Shown: positions 1-14,165 of the stretch, one piece after another | How positions within the stretch are numbered: the stretch's first letter is position 1 | Layout of the letters: the number at the start of each line of letters is the position of its first letter | Origin: Phoronis australis | Taxonomy: Eukaryota; Phoronida; Phoronidae | Length of the DNA: 64,000 nt | Assembly (NCBI GenBank): GCA_002633005.1 | Contig: NMRA01000048.1 | Span: 248,001 to 312,000, forward strand | Direction: 5' to 3' | Translations under genes and position numbers: made by a program | The notes under the pieces: generated by a model | What the model saw: the letters and a program-made list of their open reading frames with translations, nothing else | Told to the model about the DNA's origin: nothing | Database searches by the model: none

Positions 1-2282
1 ATGGTCTGTTACAGCAAAAAGGATTTATTAGTGGGTACAAACACCGCATAACCTTATGAGAAGTCACTTATTGCAGAATTATAAAAACCATATAGCTAAT
101 ATTTCATTCAGTCACCGAACCAGAAAATTACATTCTTTTCTTGAGACATAGTTGTTTTTGTTGAGTTAGTCACGAGGAGATGCATGATTAGAAGGCAGGC
201 AATGAAGATTTATTCAGGAAAAGAATTAACATGCAGTGACAAGTGTCATTAACGTACCACCAGCAGACTAGAAAGAAAAAAGCTGTTAATAGCGCACAAA
301 CGATTAAATCTCAGCCTGCATAGAACACAATATCTCGAATGTGTCATCACCAATTGCTATCAAAAGAAGTCTGAATAAGATTATTTCCAGTAAATTGGAG
401 AAATAAATGCAAATGACACTCTTAATTTACATCGTTACAATAGATTCATTAGCGACTAATTCACGAGTAAATCTCTCGGTCTACGACCAGGATTAATAAA
501 AAGGATAAAAATGAAGTGTGTAACAAAGCTTGCACAGCTGCCGCACAAAAACATCTTTCACTCAAACTAGTTTATTGGTTATCAGGTCAGCACAAACAGT
601 AAAAATGACAAACTATAATTGGAAGTTGACAAATGAATCCCTAAAAAAACACTGTACCTTGCACAATACACATTTCCGTTTGGACCGTGATAAAAGTCAG
701 CTGGAATGACCACACCCCTTCTGCACCGTTCCATCTCGGAAGTCAGTGCCAAAATGTAACCAGATAAACCAAGTATAAAACGGGGTTAACACTCTATAAC
801 TGTGTTAAGATATTTGTCTGGATTAACGACCCAACAGCGAGAGAATGGGCAGATGGGATGGGTCTTTACTTTTTCTATTTCAGAGCAACGTTTGACGCAA
901 ACAAACGTACAACTGCTAAGAGATCAATGGCACAACGCTCGAGGACTTCGACATTGGCATGGATCATGATCAGGACAAAAAGGAAAATCAATGAGACGGA
1001 CTTAGCTCAAGATGGTGGCTAGAAATCGTAGATTAATAGACTGTGGATTATCTCCGCTTTAATAGAATATCGGAAACTAATAGAGAAATACTAACTTCTA
1101 TGATCTTTTTCATTATTGTCACAAAATTGTAGAGAAAACGATTCGGTGAAAAATCTAGAATAACCTTGTCATACTGAAATGGGATCAATATCCTTGGCTT
1201 ATTTACAGTACAAATGAAAATTGACATATAAAGGTTAGCAGGGAAACAACCAATTAGCAAATACAATGGAGAAAAGTTCCCTTGAGTACAAACAACACGA
1301 GATGAGATTCAAATTGACAATAACGGAATGTAGATTTCGCCTCAGCGATCTTTGCCTCTGAAAAGATTCATTACTTAATTGTAAACAAAACTCAACTTGC
1401 ATCTAGAATTCTGAAAAACTCTATACGATTCTACCTTTTGGGTTCCCTATAATCCTCACACTCAGTCAGTCTGGCCATGATCTGTATATCACTGCACACT
1501 GGCACAACTAAATCCCTAACCACCTAAACCAGAAAACCTATCCCATTGTTTATTTACATCTCACCTTTCATTCCAGCCAATTAGCCATAATGAGCAGACA
1601 CCAGTCCAGCATAACGTATTTCAACACAACTTAATGAAAAGCAGTCTCGAGACATAAACACCCACTCAGGTGCATCATGGGTAGTCCTGGGTAAATATGT
1701 TGCTGCGAGACCACCTCCATGAAAAACTGAACCCATTGTTATTGGTGCAAAGCAATAAGTTGGGGGTATGCTATATCCAGTAAAAGATATGGAGGTCGGT
1801 GGTGGAGTTTGAAATGTAGCCATGTCTCCTGCTTTTGTTGACTAAATTCACTCCCTTCTTACCAAAAATTAAGGCAGAAATTTTTGCTGAAGTTTTCAAC
1901 TTGGCCATTACGTACTGGAGTGAAGGCTATTTAGCCACCAAAGGTCTGTGGTATAGTTGCTTTTACTCACAAAGTGACCCTGTTTATAACACTTTCTTAA
2001 CCCAGAAACTGAGGCAACCAGGTATTATCAAATATCAACAGTGAGGCAAAAATGTTGAACGACAGAGTTTAGTTTTTGTTACTCCAATATGAACAGTAGT
2101 TCTAAATTAGCGAACAGGCAAAATTTTTCCAACTTAGAGATCAGACTTTTTGAACTTAAACCCAGCTACGGCCCTGGGATGTCAATCAAAGGGGGCATTT
2201 AACACTTCAGGAGCAGGATACATAGCAAAACCACAGATTAGCTGAAAAATCTACACTCAATACGGTAATTTTTCACCTGTTT

Positions 2283-2495
2283 AACATACATTATGGAAGA
2301 CAAATGAAATTATGTCTTGCTAAGTGTATCCTTAACAACTACGATTAAGAAAATTTATTACACTACTTGCGTGGTTTATACTGTACAAATGACACGTAAC
2401 GATATTTAGGAAAATTTCCATTCATTTAAGCCAGGTGGTAATCGACCATTAAAAATGGACAAGTGACATTTTCGGCAATTTTTGTGCGAAATAAG
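2283..2495 (+). repeat. Dispersed repeat family A, near full length
   Basis: It starts ACATTATGGAAGACAAATGA, has GTGGTTTATACTG in the middle and ends GGCAATTTTTGTGCGAAAT. These match in order the three landmarks of the family: CACAATATGGCAGACAAGTG, GCATGGTTTGTATG and GCAATTATTTTTGTCCCAAA. Confidence 0.55.
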
Positions 2496-3125
2496 AATTA
2501 TCGTATACAAAATGTATAATAAAAATACATCAGGTCGGAAGAAAAACATGCATTCGGCATCTCAGCAGAGTCCAACTGAGTTCGACATGATAGGGTACAA
2601 GGACATGTTGTAACAGCTGAGTGCTGGCATTTTGCAAAAACAAGCTGGAGGAGGCGACTCACTGAGAAAACAATGGGAGACAGGGCAAGAACTAGATTTC
2701 AGCAAAACCGCATCACAGTTGAGTCACATTTAACCATTCACCCGGGCATCAGAGATATTTGCGGAACTCGTACAAAGATATGTACTAGAAATGAAATGCA
2801 CTGTCTGGTTTGAATATTGTCAAACAAATCTTAAAGACATCAAAGGCAAATATGAACTACTGACCATTTTTGCAGACATTGGGTCACTAGAATTTAGAAT
2901 ATTTAAGCATTTTGAAATGCCAAAAATAACCTACACAACTGCCTAGCATCATAAAAACAAGACAAACAACACAATAGAGTTTAAATCTTTCCACTGCATT
3001 CATCTACACCTTGAGTGGTTCTTAATTAAAAGAAAGCTAGATTTTTATATCTGTACGACTAACAATGTTTTGCAACACTTTTGAAGATTGATGCACAAAT
3101 GAGCCTGTTATCAAGTAGTTTCGTC

Positions 3126-3280
3126 AAATTCGAACACAGCATGGCGAAACAGTAAAATTTTATTTGCTGTCATCAATAAAGACAAGATGAAATTTAACAT
3201 TTTTGCCAATACAGTGAGCGTTTGAAAAATGAAAAAAACAAGTTTTAGCCACTATTTTTGTTCAAATTAAAACAAACCAC
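3126..3280 (+). repeat. Dispersed repeat family A, internally shortened copy
   Basis: The left end ACACAGCATGGCGAAACAGT and the right end GCCACTATTTTTGTTCAAAT follow the family landmarks; the middle is shortened. Confidence 0.5.
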
Positions 3281-3681
3281 AGACAAAGAAATTTGAGAAA
3301 CAAAATAATATGGTTTCCTATTCTTAACAGATAGATAATTAGATTGTTTTTAAATATCTCCTTCATAGCCACTATATATCCTGACCTACATACAAGACAA
3401 TAACTACCAATGAAAGCAGAAATGGACAACAAGGAATTGAGGTGATCTTGCTTTTGCAGACTTAACTCAACGTGACATGTAATTAATTAACGACTCATTC
3501 TGAATGGAAAACAATGCATGAAAAGTAGCATTGATATTTTTACTCTAGTCCTAGCTTCACAAGCTGCGATGCAATTATTCAATACTAATCTAAAACCCGA
3601 TTTCTTTTTGACGACACACAGAAATAACCATCTTCAAATGATAAACATAGCAGAACAAAGTTACACGGGTTAAATATTTTT

Positions 3682-3786
3682 AATAGTCACTAACAGGGTC
3701 CCCGCGTTTTGAGAACCAGTTTGATGCCTGCCATTCAGTGGGGAAAACTGGTTCTCAAAATGTAGGACCCCTGTTAGTGACTATTT
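3682..3786 (+). repeat. Hairpin element, copy 1 (subfamily I)
   Basis: Nearly the whole element folds on itself. The inner stem TTTTGAGAACCAGTTT pairs with AAACTGGTTCTCAAAA around a loop reading GATGCCTGCCATTCAGTGG. The outer stem AATAGTCACTAACAGGG pairs with its complement at the right end (CCCTGTTAGTGACTATT). The stem is about 40 base pairs with a few mismatches. It is a miniature palindromic element with no coding capacity. Confidence 0.85.
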
Positions 3787-6385
3787 AGTTAATATGACTA
3801 ATGGTGAGCTAGAAAACATAGCGTTACAACAAATTAGTAAAACCTGTTAGTAAGGTTAGGACATCCGAAATACACGAAAATCTTCTTGCCTGATTTTATT
3901 AGCAAACACTTGTAGCATGCTTTCTACAGAAATGCATGCGTTACTGACTGCATGGCTTATTTTCACAAAATCACTACCGATGTAGAATTTTTCAATAAAG
4001 AAAAATGATTCATCTTGAAAGAAATGTTAAGATAATTTTTTGTTCAGAAATAAAAACTAAGGAAGGCAAATTTATTTACCAACATTTTTTACCAAATGAA
4101 ATGCCACTGGGAAACCTTTACATCCAATCAAAACAAATGATTGACACTGCTGTCAAAAATGATATGTTTGTCACATAACAAACAGCATGGGATCCAGAAA
4201 CCCCTGCCTAATAATTCACAACAGGCAACGGAAATTATCGCGTACGCAGACATACAACTCACCTCTTTAAATCCTCGTACGAATGGCTGAAGCAAACCAA
4301 TAAAGAAGCTGGGATTAACAAAAGGGGACACTACTCTCATAACAGGGGTGTGAGGGGCAGGTGTGGCATGGAATATTGTTGGGGTGCCTGGTCAAGTGAT
4401 TGGCTGTTAACTCACACTAGTAATGCCATTCCCCCCTAGCTGATTATCACAAGAGAATTAGAATGTCACTATGAATTTTTATCAAGCTGATGGAAAACAT
4501 ATTTTAATTAAGTAAACTAATTAAGGTATAATTAGGCCAAATTCGTATCATGCATTTTCCTAAAAGGAAAACCAGCGCAACTGAGTAAGAAAATCAATAT
4601 CAAAATGATGATGAAAATTACCCCACAGTCATTTCATCTGAATTTCAAGTTAATTTCACACTCGACAGTGACCTAATCACAACAGTGACCCCGAGATACT
4701 CACAAGCAAATGTCCGGTCGAATTTCGTCAGAAAATGGACTCTTAGTCATGACTTGTAAAAACCAGCACTAGAGCCCATCCACCCAAGACATGCTATGTG
4801 GAATGAATCAACTCCACGGTACCGCAGCTCCCCAACAGCTCAACAGATCCGATAGCTATCTAATATTGCTATAGTAACAATGGGAGGTGTGACTTAATTG
4901 TTCTACAGGAGAGGACTAATCATGACTACCTACTAAGTGTAGCTGGGGTAAGAATGTGCTAGTCAACTTAAGACTGGAAGTGCGTGCCGAGAAAGGAGAT
5001 TGACTTCCTCCCATTTGCAGTAATTTTCAAGAGATTTGTTTCCTACTAATACTTGAGTCATGCTGTTCAGAACTACGGCAAAATATAGGCATCTTAACTG
5101 GAGGCACTGTACCTGGAGCCATGAACAGGGAATGGTAATGGTATTGTTTTACCACATGAAGGATTGGAAGTATCGTACACTTATAAATAACCCAAATACC
5201 ATATCTGAACCTGCACACAATATAAATAAGCACATGAAGGAATAAGAAATGCCAGTATATTACTCCTAACAAAAGTTGTTAACACCTTGTCATTGTTTTG
5301 TGACGTCAAACATCTTCCACAGTTACTGACTACTTTCAGGAAGGGCTGTTCATATACAGCCATCTATCTCCATTTCCTAAAAACCGGATATATGAGTACC
5401 CTGGACATGGATCGCAATGTAAATCCAAAACGAAAACAGGAACACAAAAACATCGCCAGACAAAGCTATATATATACCGGCGCAAAAATCCTAAATGTAA
5501 ATACACTCAGAAATGATCTGGCGCTCTGCTTTCCACCTGGGACATAGAACTAACTGATGAATAAAATGACCACACATTGAGTATATCCTGATCCTAACTA
5601 TTACAAGTTTCTTAAAATAGGAACACAAGTAATTGCCAAAATTGTTATTTACCCGTTTTTCAAAAGCTCCCTCTACTGGTAAAAGGATCAAAAATTCATC
5701 ATTTGTTTGTTGATGATAATGTGAACTGTGAAGCTAATCAAGTAAAATTTTCCTACTGCTCTCTCTTTAATAAAATAAAATTTCACTGTTCAGCCATATT
5801 TCATTCTAAATTGATATGAACTCTACCGCACAACATTACAAGGACTGCCGAAAACAAAATTAGAAAAAAAGTGTTAGCATAACTAATATGTCAATAGAAA
5901 TGACACGACACTCACACATAACTGTTGCTATTCCGGAGAAAACGCTAAGTTCTCGCAACGGTATATCTGTTCAAGTCCACAAGAGCTCTCACACTAATGA
6001 ATAGTGGACCAGGTTTATTGAACACCTGCAAAACCATCTTTCCACCCCATTAGTCTACACACTTGTACCAGTGCCCAACTAAAGAGGTGACAGGATTAGA
6101 CCAAGGTGCTAAGACGCAGTGTCTACACACAAGGGAGATTTGAGTGACCTCACAATAGGATTCCCCTAAACATGCTGACTAAGCCACGTTTTTGACTGGC
6201 TACAATTCAACATTATAACACAAAGGTTTCAGTAGCGTACTTGCTACTGACATAATAGAGATGTTTTAATAAAAAGTTTAAACTTTGATGTCCCGCCAAA
6301 ATACAAATCCACTCTCAAATGAGGACCTCACTAAATCACGTTTTGTGATTTTTACTCAAGATCAAACAGCTGAAGTTAACAATAG

Positions 6386-6450
6386 TTTGGGGCACAATAT
6401 GGTGAACAAATGGAATTCAACTTTGTCAAAGATCTCAACAAAAAAAATTC
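6386..6450 (+). repeat. Dispersed repeat family A, left-end fragment
   Basis: GGGGCACAATATGGTGAACA followed by AATGGAATTCAACTTTGTCA matches the left end of the family. Confidence 0.5.
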
Positions 6451-7317
6451 ACAGTTTGTATGAATTAGCTGCCACCAAACATCAAGAATCATACAAATAA
6501 CAAATTTTGTGTTGGCTGCTATTTTCAATGATTTTACCTCAAACTTTGTCGATACAATGCCAAACATATCCAAGCCCTTATCTTCAGAATCAAGAAAATT
6601 CAATTTTGCCTTTAACTTCAGAGTCACAACTTTTACAGGCTGTCCCAAACTGGAGAATTTTTACCATACATAACTAAAACCCGATCTTTTCGCACTAAGC
6701 ATCAAACATTTTTGAGTCATGTCTCTACACTTGTTTAATATTTACATATTGATCTCAACTATGATGTATTTGCCTCAAACAGTAAATGCACAAACACTCC
6801 CAGTCTACTCTAGCCATCACAACCAACAACCACAAAAGTCAAAACTAACCCCTAATCTTCACTTACTAATCGCCTCACTCCAAACCCACTGGCAGCAAAC
6901 CGTCCAAATGTCGTCCCGCAACATTAAAATAAAACCCGTTATTAAAGCTGTTGCGGCCAAGTGCCAAACACAACTCCTGTCAGCTGAAGAGTCCGCTCTA
7001 ATCCAGTGGCTAATAAAGTCTACAAGCCCCAGCCACAGTCTATTGTTCTGCACCTTCTAAGATATCATCTCCACACACCCCACTGGAATGACAGCTTTGA
7101 CACCATTGTTAAGATGATGTCATGTCACCTTTTAATTAGCCCTATGCCTGGAGTAGAGAGCAGGATCGCCCAGGGAAGCCAGGGGGCGCCCCTACACAAA
7201 GGTGGGCGTTGGGTAATGTTGAGTGGATTGTTCTAATTATTGACTAGTCATTGGAAAACGGTCATTGGATTCACGACATTGGTGATAATGAACTTTGTGG
7301 TGTTTGTAACTTCAAAC

Positions 7318-7345
7318 GGGGGGGGGGGGGGGGGGGGGGTTAACN
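7318..7345. repeat. 22-base G homopolymer beside an ambiguous base
   Basis: There is an unbroken run of G from 7318 to 7339, then TTAAC, then an N at 7345. Length and the N are probably unreliable because sequencing through such a run commonly fails. Confidence 0.85.
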
Positions 7346-7918
7346 GACATGGTTATTGTGGACATGCAACGAGTGGCTGTGGGATAAAGCTGCAGAAATC
7401 AATGCTTTAGAGCAACACTTCAAAACTATAGTCACCAATAATAAACAAACTGTTTGATCTATAGACAAAATGGTCACAATACTTTACTCAAGTTTTCTTA
7501 ACATTTGCTAAATAAAAGTGAAGATTCTTCAACTTACAGCGTAAGAAAAGGGAAAAGTTCAATTTTATTTTCTCAACGAAAGTGAATCATTTGTGAATAC
7601 GAAGGTTTGCAATATAAAGCTATTTTAAAATCCACGGTAACATTTTGATCTGTAAAGTGGCATGATAAAAAGTTGAAAAACCGAAGAAAAGCAATAATGA
7701 CAATGAATCAATCCTTTTAGTGTGAAATTGAAGAAACTTCACAATTCAAAGCACAAGAAAAGCTTCAAAAGCTACAAAAACATCACACAGCTATGCTCAA
7801 CATCAACACAATCTACACGCCAGTGCTTACTGACATCAAACAGCTAACTACGTGCCAATGGTGATTACACGTTGTATTTCACAACGATAACGTGAAACGA
7901 GCAAACAAATGCACCCAC

Positions 7919-8123
7919 CTGTCATTTGTCTGTTGCGTAGGGGTGTCACCCATGGACTGTCTGTACTGGAACCTGGCCGGTAGTGTCTCCGTTCCGCTCA
8001 TGTCGTCTTGAGGTCCGTATGCATTTTGTCCATTAAGCTGTGCGTTCCTCATGTTAGGAGGGGGCAGCGTGGGTATCTTTGGGGGGACTGTACGTGGGAA
8101 CCCACTGTGATAAGGTGCACAGG
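7919..8123 (-). CDS. Teneurin, fourth coding exon (Pro-rich, last exon in window)
   Basis: The exon is 205 bases, entered after ATGTCTTTCAG and left at GTGGGT. It is entered in phase 1, with the previous G completing an Ala codon, and left in phase 2 (two bases, AG), so unlike the two before it this exon cannot be skipped without a frameshift. It adds about residues 238-304. It is Pro-rich at the start (GFPRTVPPKIPTLPPP) and then polar (Asn, Gln, Asp, Thr) with no hydrophobic segment. In vertebrate teneurins a Pro-rich stretch lies between the serine block and the membrane segment, which fits. The transmembrane exon should come next to the left; I could not find it within 1-7918. The gene is therefore cut by the window edge. 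Confidence 0.8.
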
Positions 8124-9065
8124 CTGAAAGACATAAACAAGATGAATGTTTGTCGATTTAACAATGTCAGTGCCCAGAAATTTCATGGAAATCTTTTCGT
8201 GAGGATATTTCCATTTTTCTGTGCAAGGGAGAATCCCAGCAAGATCTGAAGGCATCCCTGATTTAATTAACAAAGGTCACCTCGTGAATACATTTTCCAG
8301 AGATAAATCCTCCAAAATTTTATGGAATTGATTTGGGACCCCATGAAAAACATGTTTCCTATGGTAATTTTGCCTGAAAAATTCTGGGATTATATTTCAC
8401 ATGAGAACTAGCCAATACCTTACTATGTAAGCAGACCATGGATTCCCAACTACAGGACACATGCCCACAATTTGCTAGTGAGAACCTGTTTCGTGCCCGT
8501 GCAGGCAAATTCTATCCGACTACCATATTATCAATATAACTACTACCAAGCAGTCATAAGCCATACTCTAGGTAATTCACAAACCTGGCTACTTTTAATC
8601 ACCATTGCCAGAAAACAATGTCCTTAAACACTTCATCACCAGTCACATGCTACATTACTAAGTAAAACCATTTCCAAATAATGTCATTTCATAAAACAGG
8701 GCAGTTTACTAAAATCCCTTGAACATACCTCAACACTAAATTAGGGCACACATGATGACGAATATTCATTAGCAAACTAACCTAGCCAAAATCTCTAAGC
8801 CACACATATCCAATATTCATGGGTAAACAATCTGGAGTGTTTTCAAACTAACCGGAGATGCCCAGTAAAGCAAAAACAAACAAGTCTTTTTCTACCGAGG
8901 GAAACATGAGAATGGAAAAAGAAAAGAGCCCCCAAGCAGTGCCAATAACGTTATGCTGGCATTAGACAAAGTAAACAGCAAACATGACTTCTTACTCAAT
9001 GCTCAAAGCCATAGTAAATGCTACAGTACATTCCTAAAACTTAAGAGATGTTAAGGTTATGTAAG

Positions 9066-9490
9066 ATCCTAGAAAAATGTCTGAATCTGGACTAATTTCG
9101 GAACATCATATCTCAGACATGGCTGATCGGATTGATGTAAAATTTTTGGATACTATGGATGATGCGCTGTTCACCAAAACGTTGTTAGGAATCGTGTTTA
9201 AAATGTTCCACTTGTACACGAGGGGCTTTCAAAAATCAGACTTTAATGATTTAATGAAAAAGGCAAAGATTACAAAAATCGAAAAAGAAACGATAAATTA
9301 GACAACTGTAATATTGCTCATAGGATTGCACCTTGAAAATTTAAATTAAGCAAAATTAGGTTGTGATATTGATACCGTTGTTTTGCTATCAATGACCTTT
9401 CTTCCTTTACTATTTATCTCACTAAAAAGACATGGTCACAATAATGGCAAACTGGTAAAAATTAATCTATTCAAATTCTACAAACTTTCT
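9066..9490 (+). repeat. Dispersed repeat family B, about 420 bp
   Basis: It shares with 55015-55390, in order, ACTAATTTCGGAACATC, a TGGATACTATG motif, GAATCGTGTTTAAAATGTTC, ACGAGGGGCT, GCACCTTGAAAAT, TGATACCGTTGTTTTGCTAT and AGACATGGTCACAA. A 74-codon open frame (9077-9301) lies inside but has no known domain and is not preserved in the other copies. Confidence 0.6.
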
Positions 9491-12144
9491 ACTATTTCGG
9501 AAAACATAAAGTTAAATTGTTAAGTTATGTAGATATTTGACTGAACCACAGACTTTTGATAAGGTCCTTACATAACATTGGAATTGAAGGCTGTTGTCCA
9601 CTGTTTGACGCAAAATGAATTGCCCAGTAAGACTTTCATACTAACGTAAATCTAAATCATGTCACCTTACCATATCAGGAAAGATCCAAAACCTTAACCA
9701 AAACCAATGCATAGCACCTATAAACCCAATGCACTCACTACACTCAACAAAAACATCAGAGTTAAGCCTATATTAAAACCACCAGGACTGTCATAACAAC
9801 AGGCAAGATTAACCCTAACAACATCAATCTTCTACACAAATTGCTCAACACAATACCAACCAGCAAGGTGCAAACATTGCGATTGTACACCCAAAACACA
9901 CTGTCTCCACCAACTCAACATCACCTCAGGATATTTGTAAGCACCATTGTTGCTAGTATTCAGAGGCAGAAAAATGCTTATTTTGCCTCCAATGAACAAT
10001 ACACTTTTTTGGGCCTGTTATTCATTGTATACTAATTGCTCTGTCTTGTATTACTAGTGAGAGGATCAATGGTAAGATGATGCCAGTTGTATTCAATATA
10101 TCACACTGGCTGTAGCTGCAGAGATGAGCTGCTAATCTGACGTTACTGATATGAAGATTACAACCTGTGCTTTCTTTACTGTAAGAAAGTTCTAAACATT
10201 ACTAGACAAGTGACTACTGCCCAAACCTCGAGCTAAACCTCCAGCGTAATAGTTGTACTAACTACATGCTTTCAATATTTTAACAACTAAAACTCAAGCA
10301 TAAGAACATGACAGACAACAAGGTAACACAAAATGACATGAACTATTTTGGAATTGCATGACGTAACTGGTGACCAAAGACAAGGGAAAACGCACCCAAG
10401 AATTACTTGACCAGGTACTTATCTCCCTCCTCCCCTCCCACGCCTATCACTTTGCAGATAAGGAGCATCAAGACGCATTGTGTTGAAACAATAGACATAA
10501 TGACCATTCAAGACCAAAGAAATCTGATTCATTCTAGAGATGTCTGATCAATCAAGCAGTGAAGTTAATTAACACCTGCCATATGACAGAGAAGTATTAC
10601 GTCATCTATCAATTAATTAATGAAGTGAACAGTTTGACATGCAACCAAAGTGTTGCACAACAAGTCATTGTCCAAATACAAAAACTCGTTAGCTTGCATT
10701 GATAGCTTCGAATTACGACCCAGGCTGATGAAGCAAATACAATATGAAGTCTTAACAAAACTGTGACAAACACAAAACCATCCATCCCTTGTCAACAGCA
10801 AAATGTTTCACTGCAATTCATGGGACAAGCGAAATGCAACGAAAATAACTGATAATCTCTCTTCAACTTCGCACAAAATTAACAGCCAAAAGTGCAATTT
10901 TCCACTTTTTAAAAACGGATTGCATTGCTAAAATAAACAAAATCTTTAAGTTTAGTTTTTGAAAGCAAAAAAGTACAATCGGTGCTAATGTTTAAACTTA
11001 AGTTTCGAAAAATTCTGATACACACACACATCACCATCAGGAAAATATTGGCCATTAAGTGAACAAGGCCCAAACTGTTCGTACCTATGAACATGAGTGA
11101 GCTGGATACACAACTCCATAGCTCACTGTATGGGACTTGTTCATTAACTGGGCAATGTATTCCCGACGATGCGCGTGAGTATACCGAAATATGTTGAAAC
11201 TGAAATATCTTCTTTTACTTATAAACAATACCAATGACAAGATCAAGTATGAAGTCAAGTTTTTCTGCAGAGAAAATTTAAACAACAAAATTCTACATAT
11301 CTGCCATATTGTGTGTACCATACCTTAACTGAATGACAACAGCCATATTTAAGTTTAATTATTTTTTATATTCTAGTAACCTTACATGGTCATTTCAGAA
11401 CCCTAACTTGTTCTTAAACCTTTTCACGTACTGCCTACAATATCTGTAAAAAAGAATACCTGCGCTTGCATCAACATTGCTTCCCAGTTCTTTGACATCA
11501 ACTCTAACCTGTAGCTACCTTGGTATCAATGCATTTTCTCACTGCAGGTACTAAGATATATGTATTCACAGGTGTAACTGTTACAGACAGATGGTGACCC
11601 TCCTCATGCCCCATAGGACCAGCTCACCCTACCAATGTCTCCACTACAAATGGTCTGGAGACAGTTACCCTTCTTTTGTGTACCTAATCATCACAAATTG
11701 CTATTATAGGGAACACAAACACAGACCAGTCCTGACAGAAGCAGTCTGGCTTGCAAGACTTAATCAATCACTGTGAACCACAGGCCAGGTAATTAGGCAA
11801 ACAATGGCGCACAATGGCACCCTGGTGGAGTTATGCAAACTCAGTTAATGGATCTGTATACAGGAGACTTCTGAGTGAAACAGTGGACCAGACTAGGACA
11901 GACATGGCACTAAAAAGACATTTGTTATAACAGACATCATGACTAGGGTATGAGCACATTTTGGGAGACGCTGACAAATCTAACTTCAATGCACTAAACA
12001 TGCCAGTTATTAAAAATAGGTACTCTCAATGCTAATCTGGCTTAGCTATATAATTTTGAATGTAAGCATCAAACATTGCAATCACTAATACATCTTGAAC
12101 ACATGTACATCACCAGCTGATTACGTTGTATGATTGAAGTGCAT

Positions 12145-12255
12145 TAATCACTTACAGGGGTCTCTATATTTTGAGATCTCTTTATTTTGAGAACCAGTTT
12201 GATGTCTATTATTTAGTGGACAAAACTGGTTATCAAAATGCAAGACCATTACTAT
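12145..12255 (+). repeat. Hairpin element, copy 2 (subfamily I, with internal duplication)
   Basis: It has the same inner stem and loop as the copy at 3682-3786 (GATGTCTATTATTTAGTGG in the loop). A roughly 16-base duplication of the TATTTTGAG region lies in the left arm only. The outer stem CTTACAGGGGTCT is like copy 1, but the right arm is diverged (GCAAGACCATTACTAT). Confidence 0.75.
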
Positions 12256-13979
12256 ATGAAATGTGCTGCAAGAAGATATGAACCATGGTGAGAACAAGTA
12301 ATGACATCCATGCCGACATCTATCAACTTAAATTCAACATAAAAGTCATCATTCCAACTATAACTGCGATACACACCTACCGCACTCAGTCAAAACAACA
12401 CCAACGATTGCTACCACTTCTCCGAAAACCGCAAAAAATACTTTCCACCCTGATTACACTCGTTGACATGTCCTACAAAATCATCCAGTTAGTAATCCCT
12501 ATATACAACTGACTACAGGTGTGTGACCCCCGAATACTCCCTTTTACAACCAATAACACTTAACTGTGTACAGAATAAACCGTAACAAAACGCTGGATGA
12601 GGGTTTTTTAAGCTCTGAGAAACGGTCCTTTCTGACTCAATGGCCCGTGTCATTAACATAAACAGGCAATTATTTTCCTTTAGGATCTTCGAGGAGAAGC
12701 ACCGTGAAGCCGATTGTGTTGCTGCCCAGATGATACAAAGATGTTTGTTGCTTTAAAAACAGGTGAGGTTTACATAAACCGAGGACAGACAATGGCTTCT
12801 TGACAGCAGACTTGGAAGTAATGGCAACTTTTTGCACTGTGTTACCAGTAATGTAATGTATAGAGTCTCTCCTGCAAGGCACAGTGAGTGTAAAAAGCAA
12901 AAGCATTCGGTGAGTGTTGCACATTGAAACATATCCAAAGCAAATAGACTTATTTTCACTCGGGCAAATCATTTATTGAAAATATACTATCTATTTTTGA
13001 TTTTAGGAACTGCAGTAAGTTTCTCATGCCAAGCTAATTTTGACAATGTTCTTGTTCAATCATATTAAAACCACAAAGCCACATCCAAATTATAACAGCC
13101 GACATAGAACTTAACTTAATTATCAGGAGGTGAAAGAAAAAAAGATTGCAACATTGCCTGTAGATCAGCAACTACCGTACTCGTACGGGTTACCACCCAT
13201 GCTCAGCTCTCTGCCCACCCCTTCTTTTAGATTCCCAATTTAAGCTCCTAGGCAATAACCCAGACTAGTACTGTATCTGAATGTTATGGGAGTCTTGGGG
13301 AAATTAATAAACTCTTCAACTCCATGTATACTATGTAATCAAACTAGTTATGAGACCATTCATAGCCACTAAACAAAATCCAAGGACGCGGGTAATAAAT
13401 TAAACAAAATGAAATCAGAAGAACCTGTCTTATTCTCACATTAAATTAACACAGGTGAATCGCAACCATTCTGAACAGGTATATGCAAACAAACGTAAAC
13501 AACATATAATTTTACCAAAGGATGCTGAAAACAATAGACAATAAAGCAACTGTTCAGTGACAATGGTCTAAACTGAGGCAAAAATCAACATAACAGCCAA
13601 AGAGTAAACATAATTAAACCAAAATCAACAAGTGTTTCATTAACACTGAATGCAAGCATCATGCAGGATGACAACATCAAAGAAGACTTACACATGGTGT
13701 TGCTGTGTCGAGCTGTAAGGAAAGTGAGTGAACCTGTTTAATTAGCATGTCTCAGTTTATGTAAATACTGATTGGTTGTGGAGATGGATACAGTGTGGGG
13801 TGGGTAAATAAGACCTATCGGTGAATGGCAAAAATAAACTTTGCTCTAGTAGTGAATTTTGTCTAATTGGTAAATGTATTTTTCCTTTAGAAACAGTGTT
13901 TAAGCGACCAGTTGCATTCAAGTATATGGTTAAATCTGCAATTTGTCCTGCTTGGCTGGCTAAAAAAAAATATCTAAAT

Positions 13980-14165
13980 CTTTAAATCTCATGAAATTGG
14001 TCTCATTGGCGGTGATCAGCTTCTATTTCCGTTACTAACTCAGGTCAGATGCATTACGTACTGGCGCCATATTTAAACGGATGGTCTCATTGTTCGAGTT
14101 GGTAACGGAAATAGAATCCTATCATGGCACGGAATATTACAAGATTGATTTTGTGAGATTTAAAG
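13980..14165. mobile_element. Fold-back element, about 186 bp
   Basis: The ends CTTTAAATCTCA and TGAGATTTAAAG are perfect inverted repeats. Further in, TTCTATTTCCGTTACTAACTC pairs with GAGTTGGTAACGGAAATAGAA with one mismatch, around a roughly 55-base spacer. A related half element is at 54409-54480. No coding content. Confidence 0.7.

Larger units (their letters stand above)
1..7918. other. Start of teneurin intron 4; no exon recognised
   Basis: This stretch follows the fourth coding exon on the minus strand. I looked for the expected transmembrane exon (a Cys-Trp-Lys/Arg-Cys motif followed by about 20 hydrophobic residues) and found none with splice sites. It holds dispersed repeats (2283-2495, 3126-3280, 6386-6450), a hairpin element (3682-3786), and a 22-base G run at 7318-7339 with an N at 7345. 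The rest is unremarkable AT-rich DNA. Confidence 0.6.

Noticed and set aside
1581-1823. 80-codon minus-strand frame with Pro/Thr-rich start, considered as the next teneurin exon
   Set aside because: No polypyrimidine tract before the only nearby AG, no fitting donor, and joining it in the required phase runs into a stop after about 20 codons. No hydrophobic membrane segment follows.
6859-7053. Minus-strand frame with a Cys-Val-Trp and a short hydrophobic run, considered as a transmembrane exon
   Set aside because: The hydrophobic stretch is too short, splice sites are missing, and the match to the teneurin membrane-proximal motif is poor.
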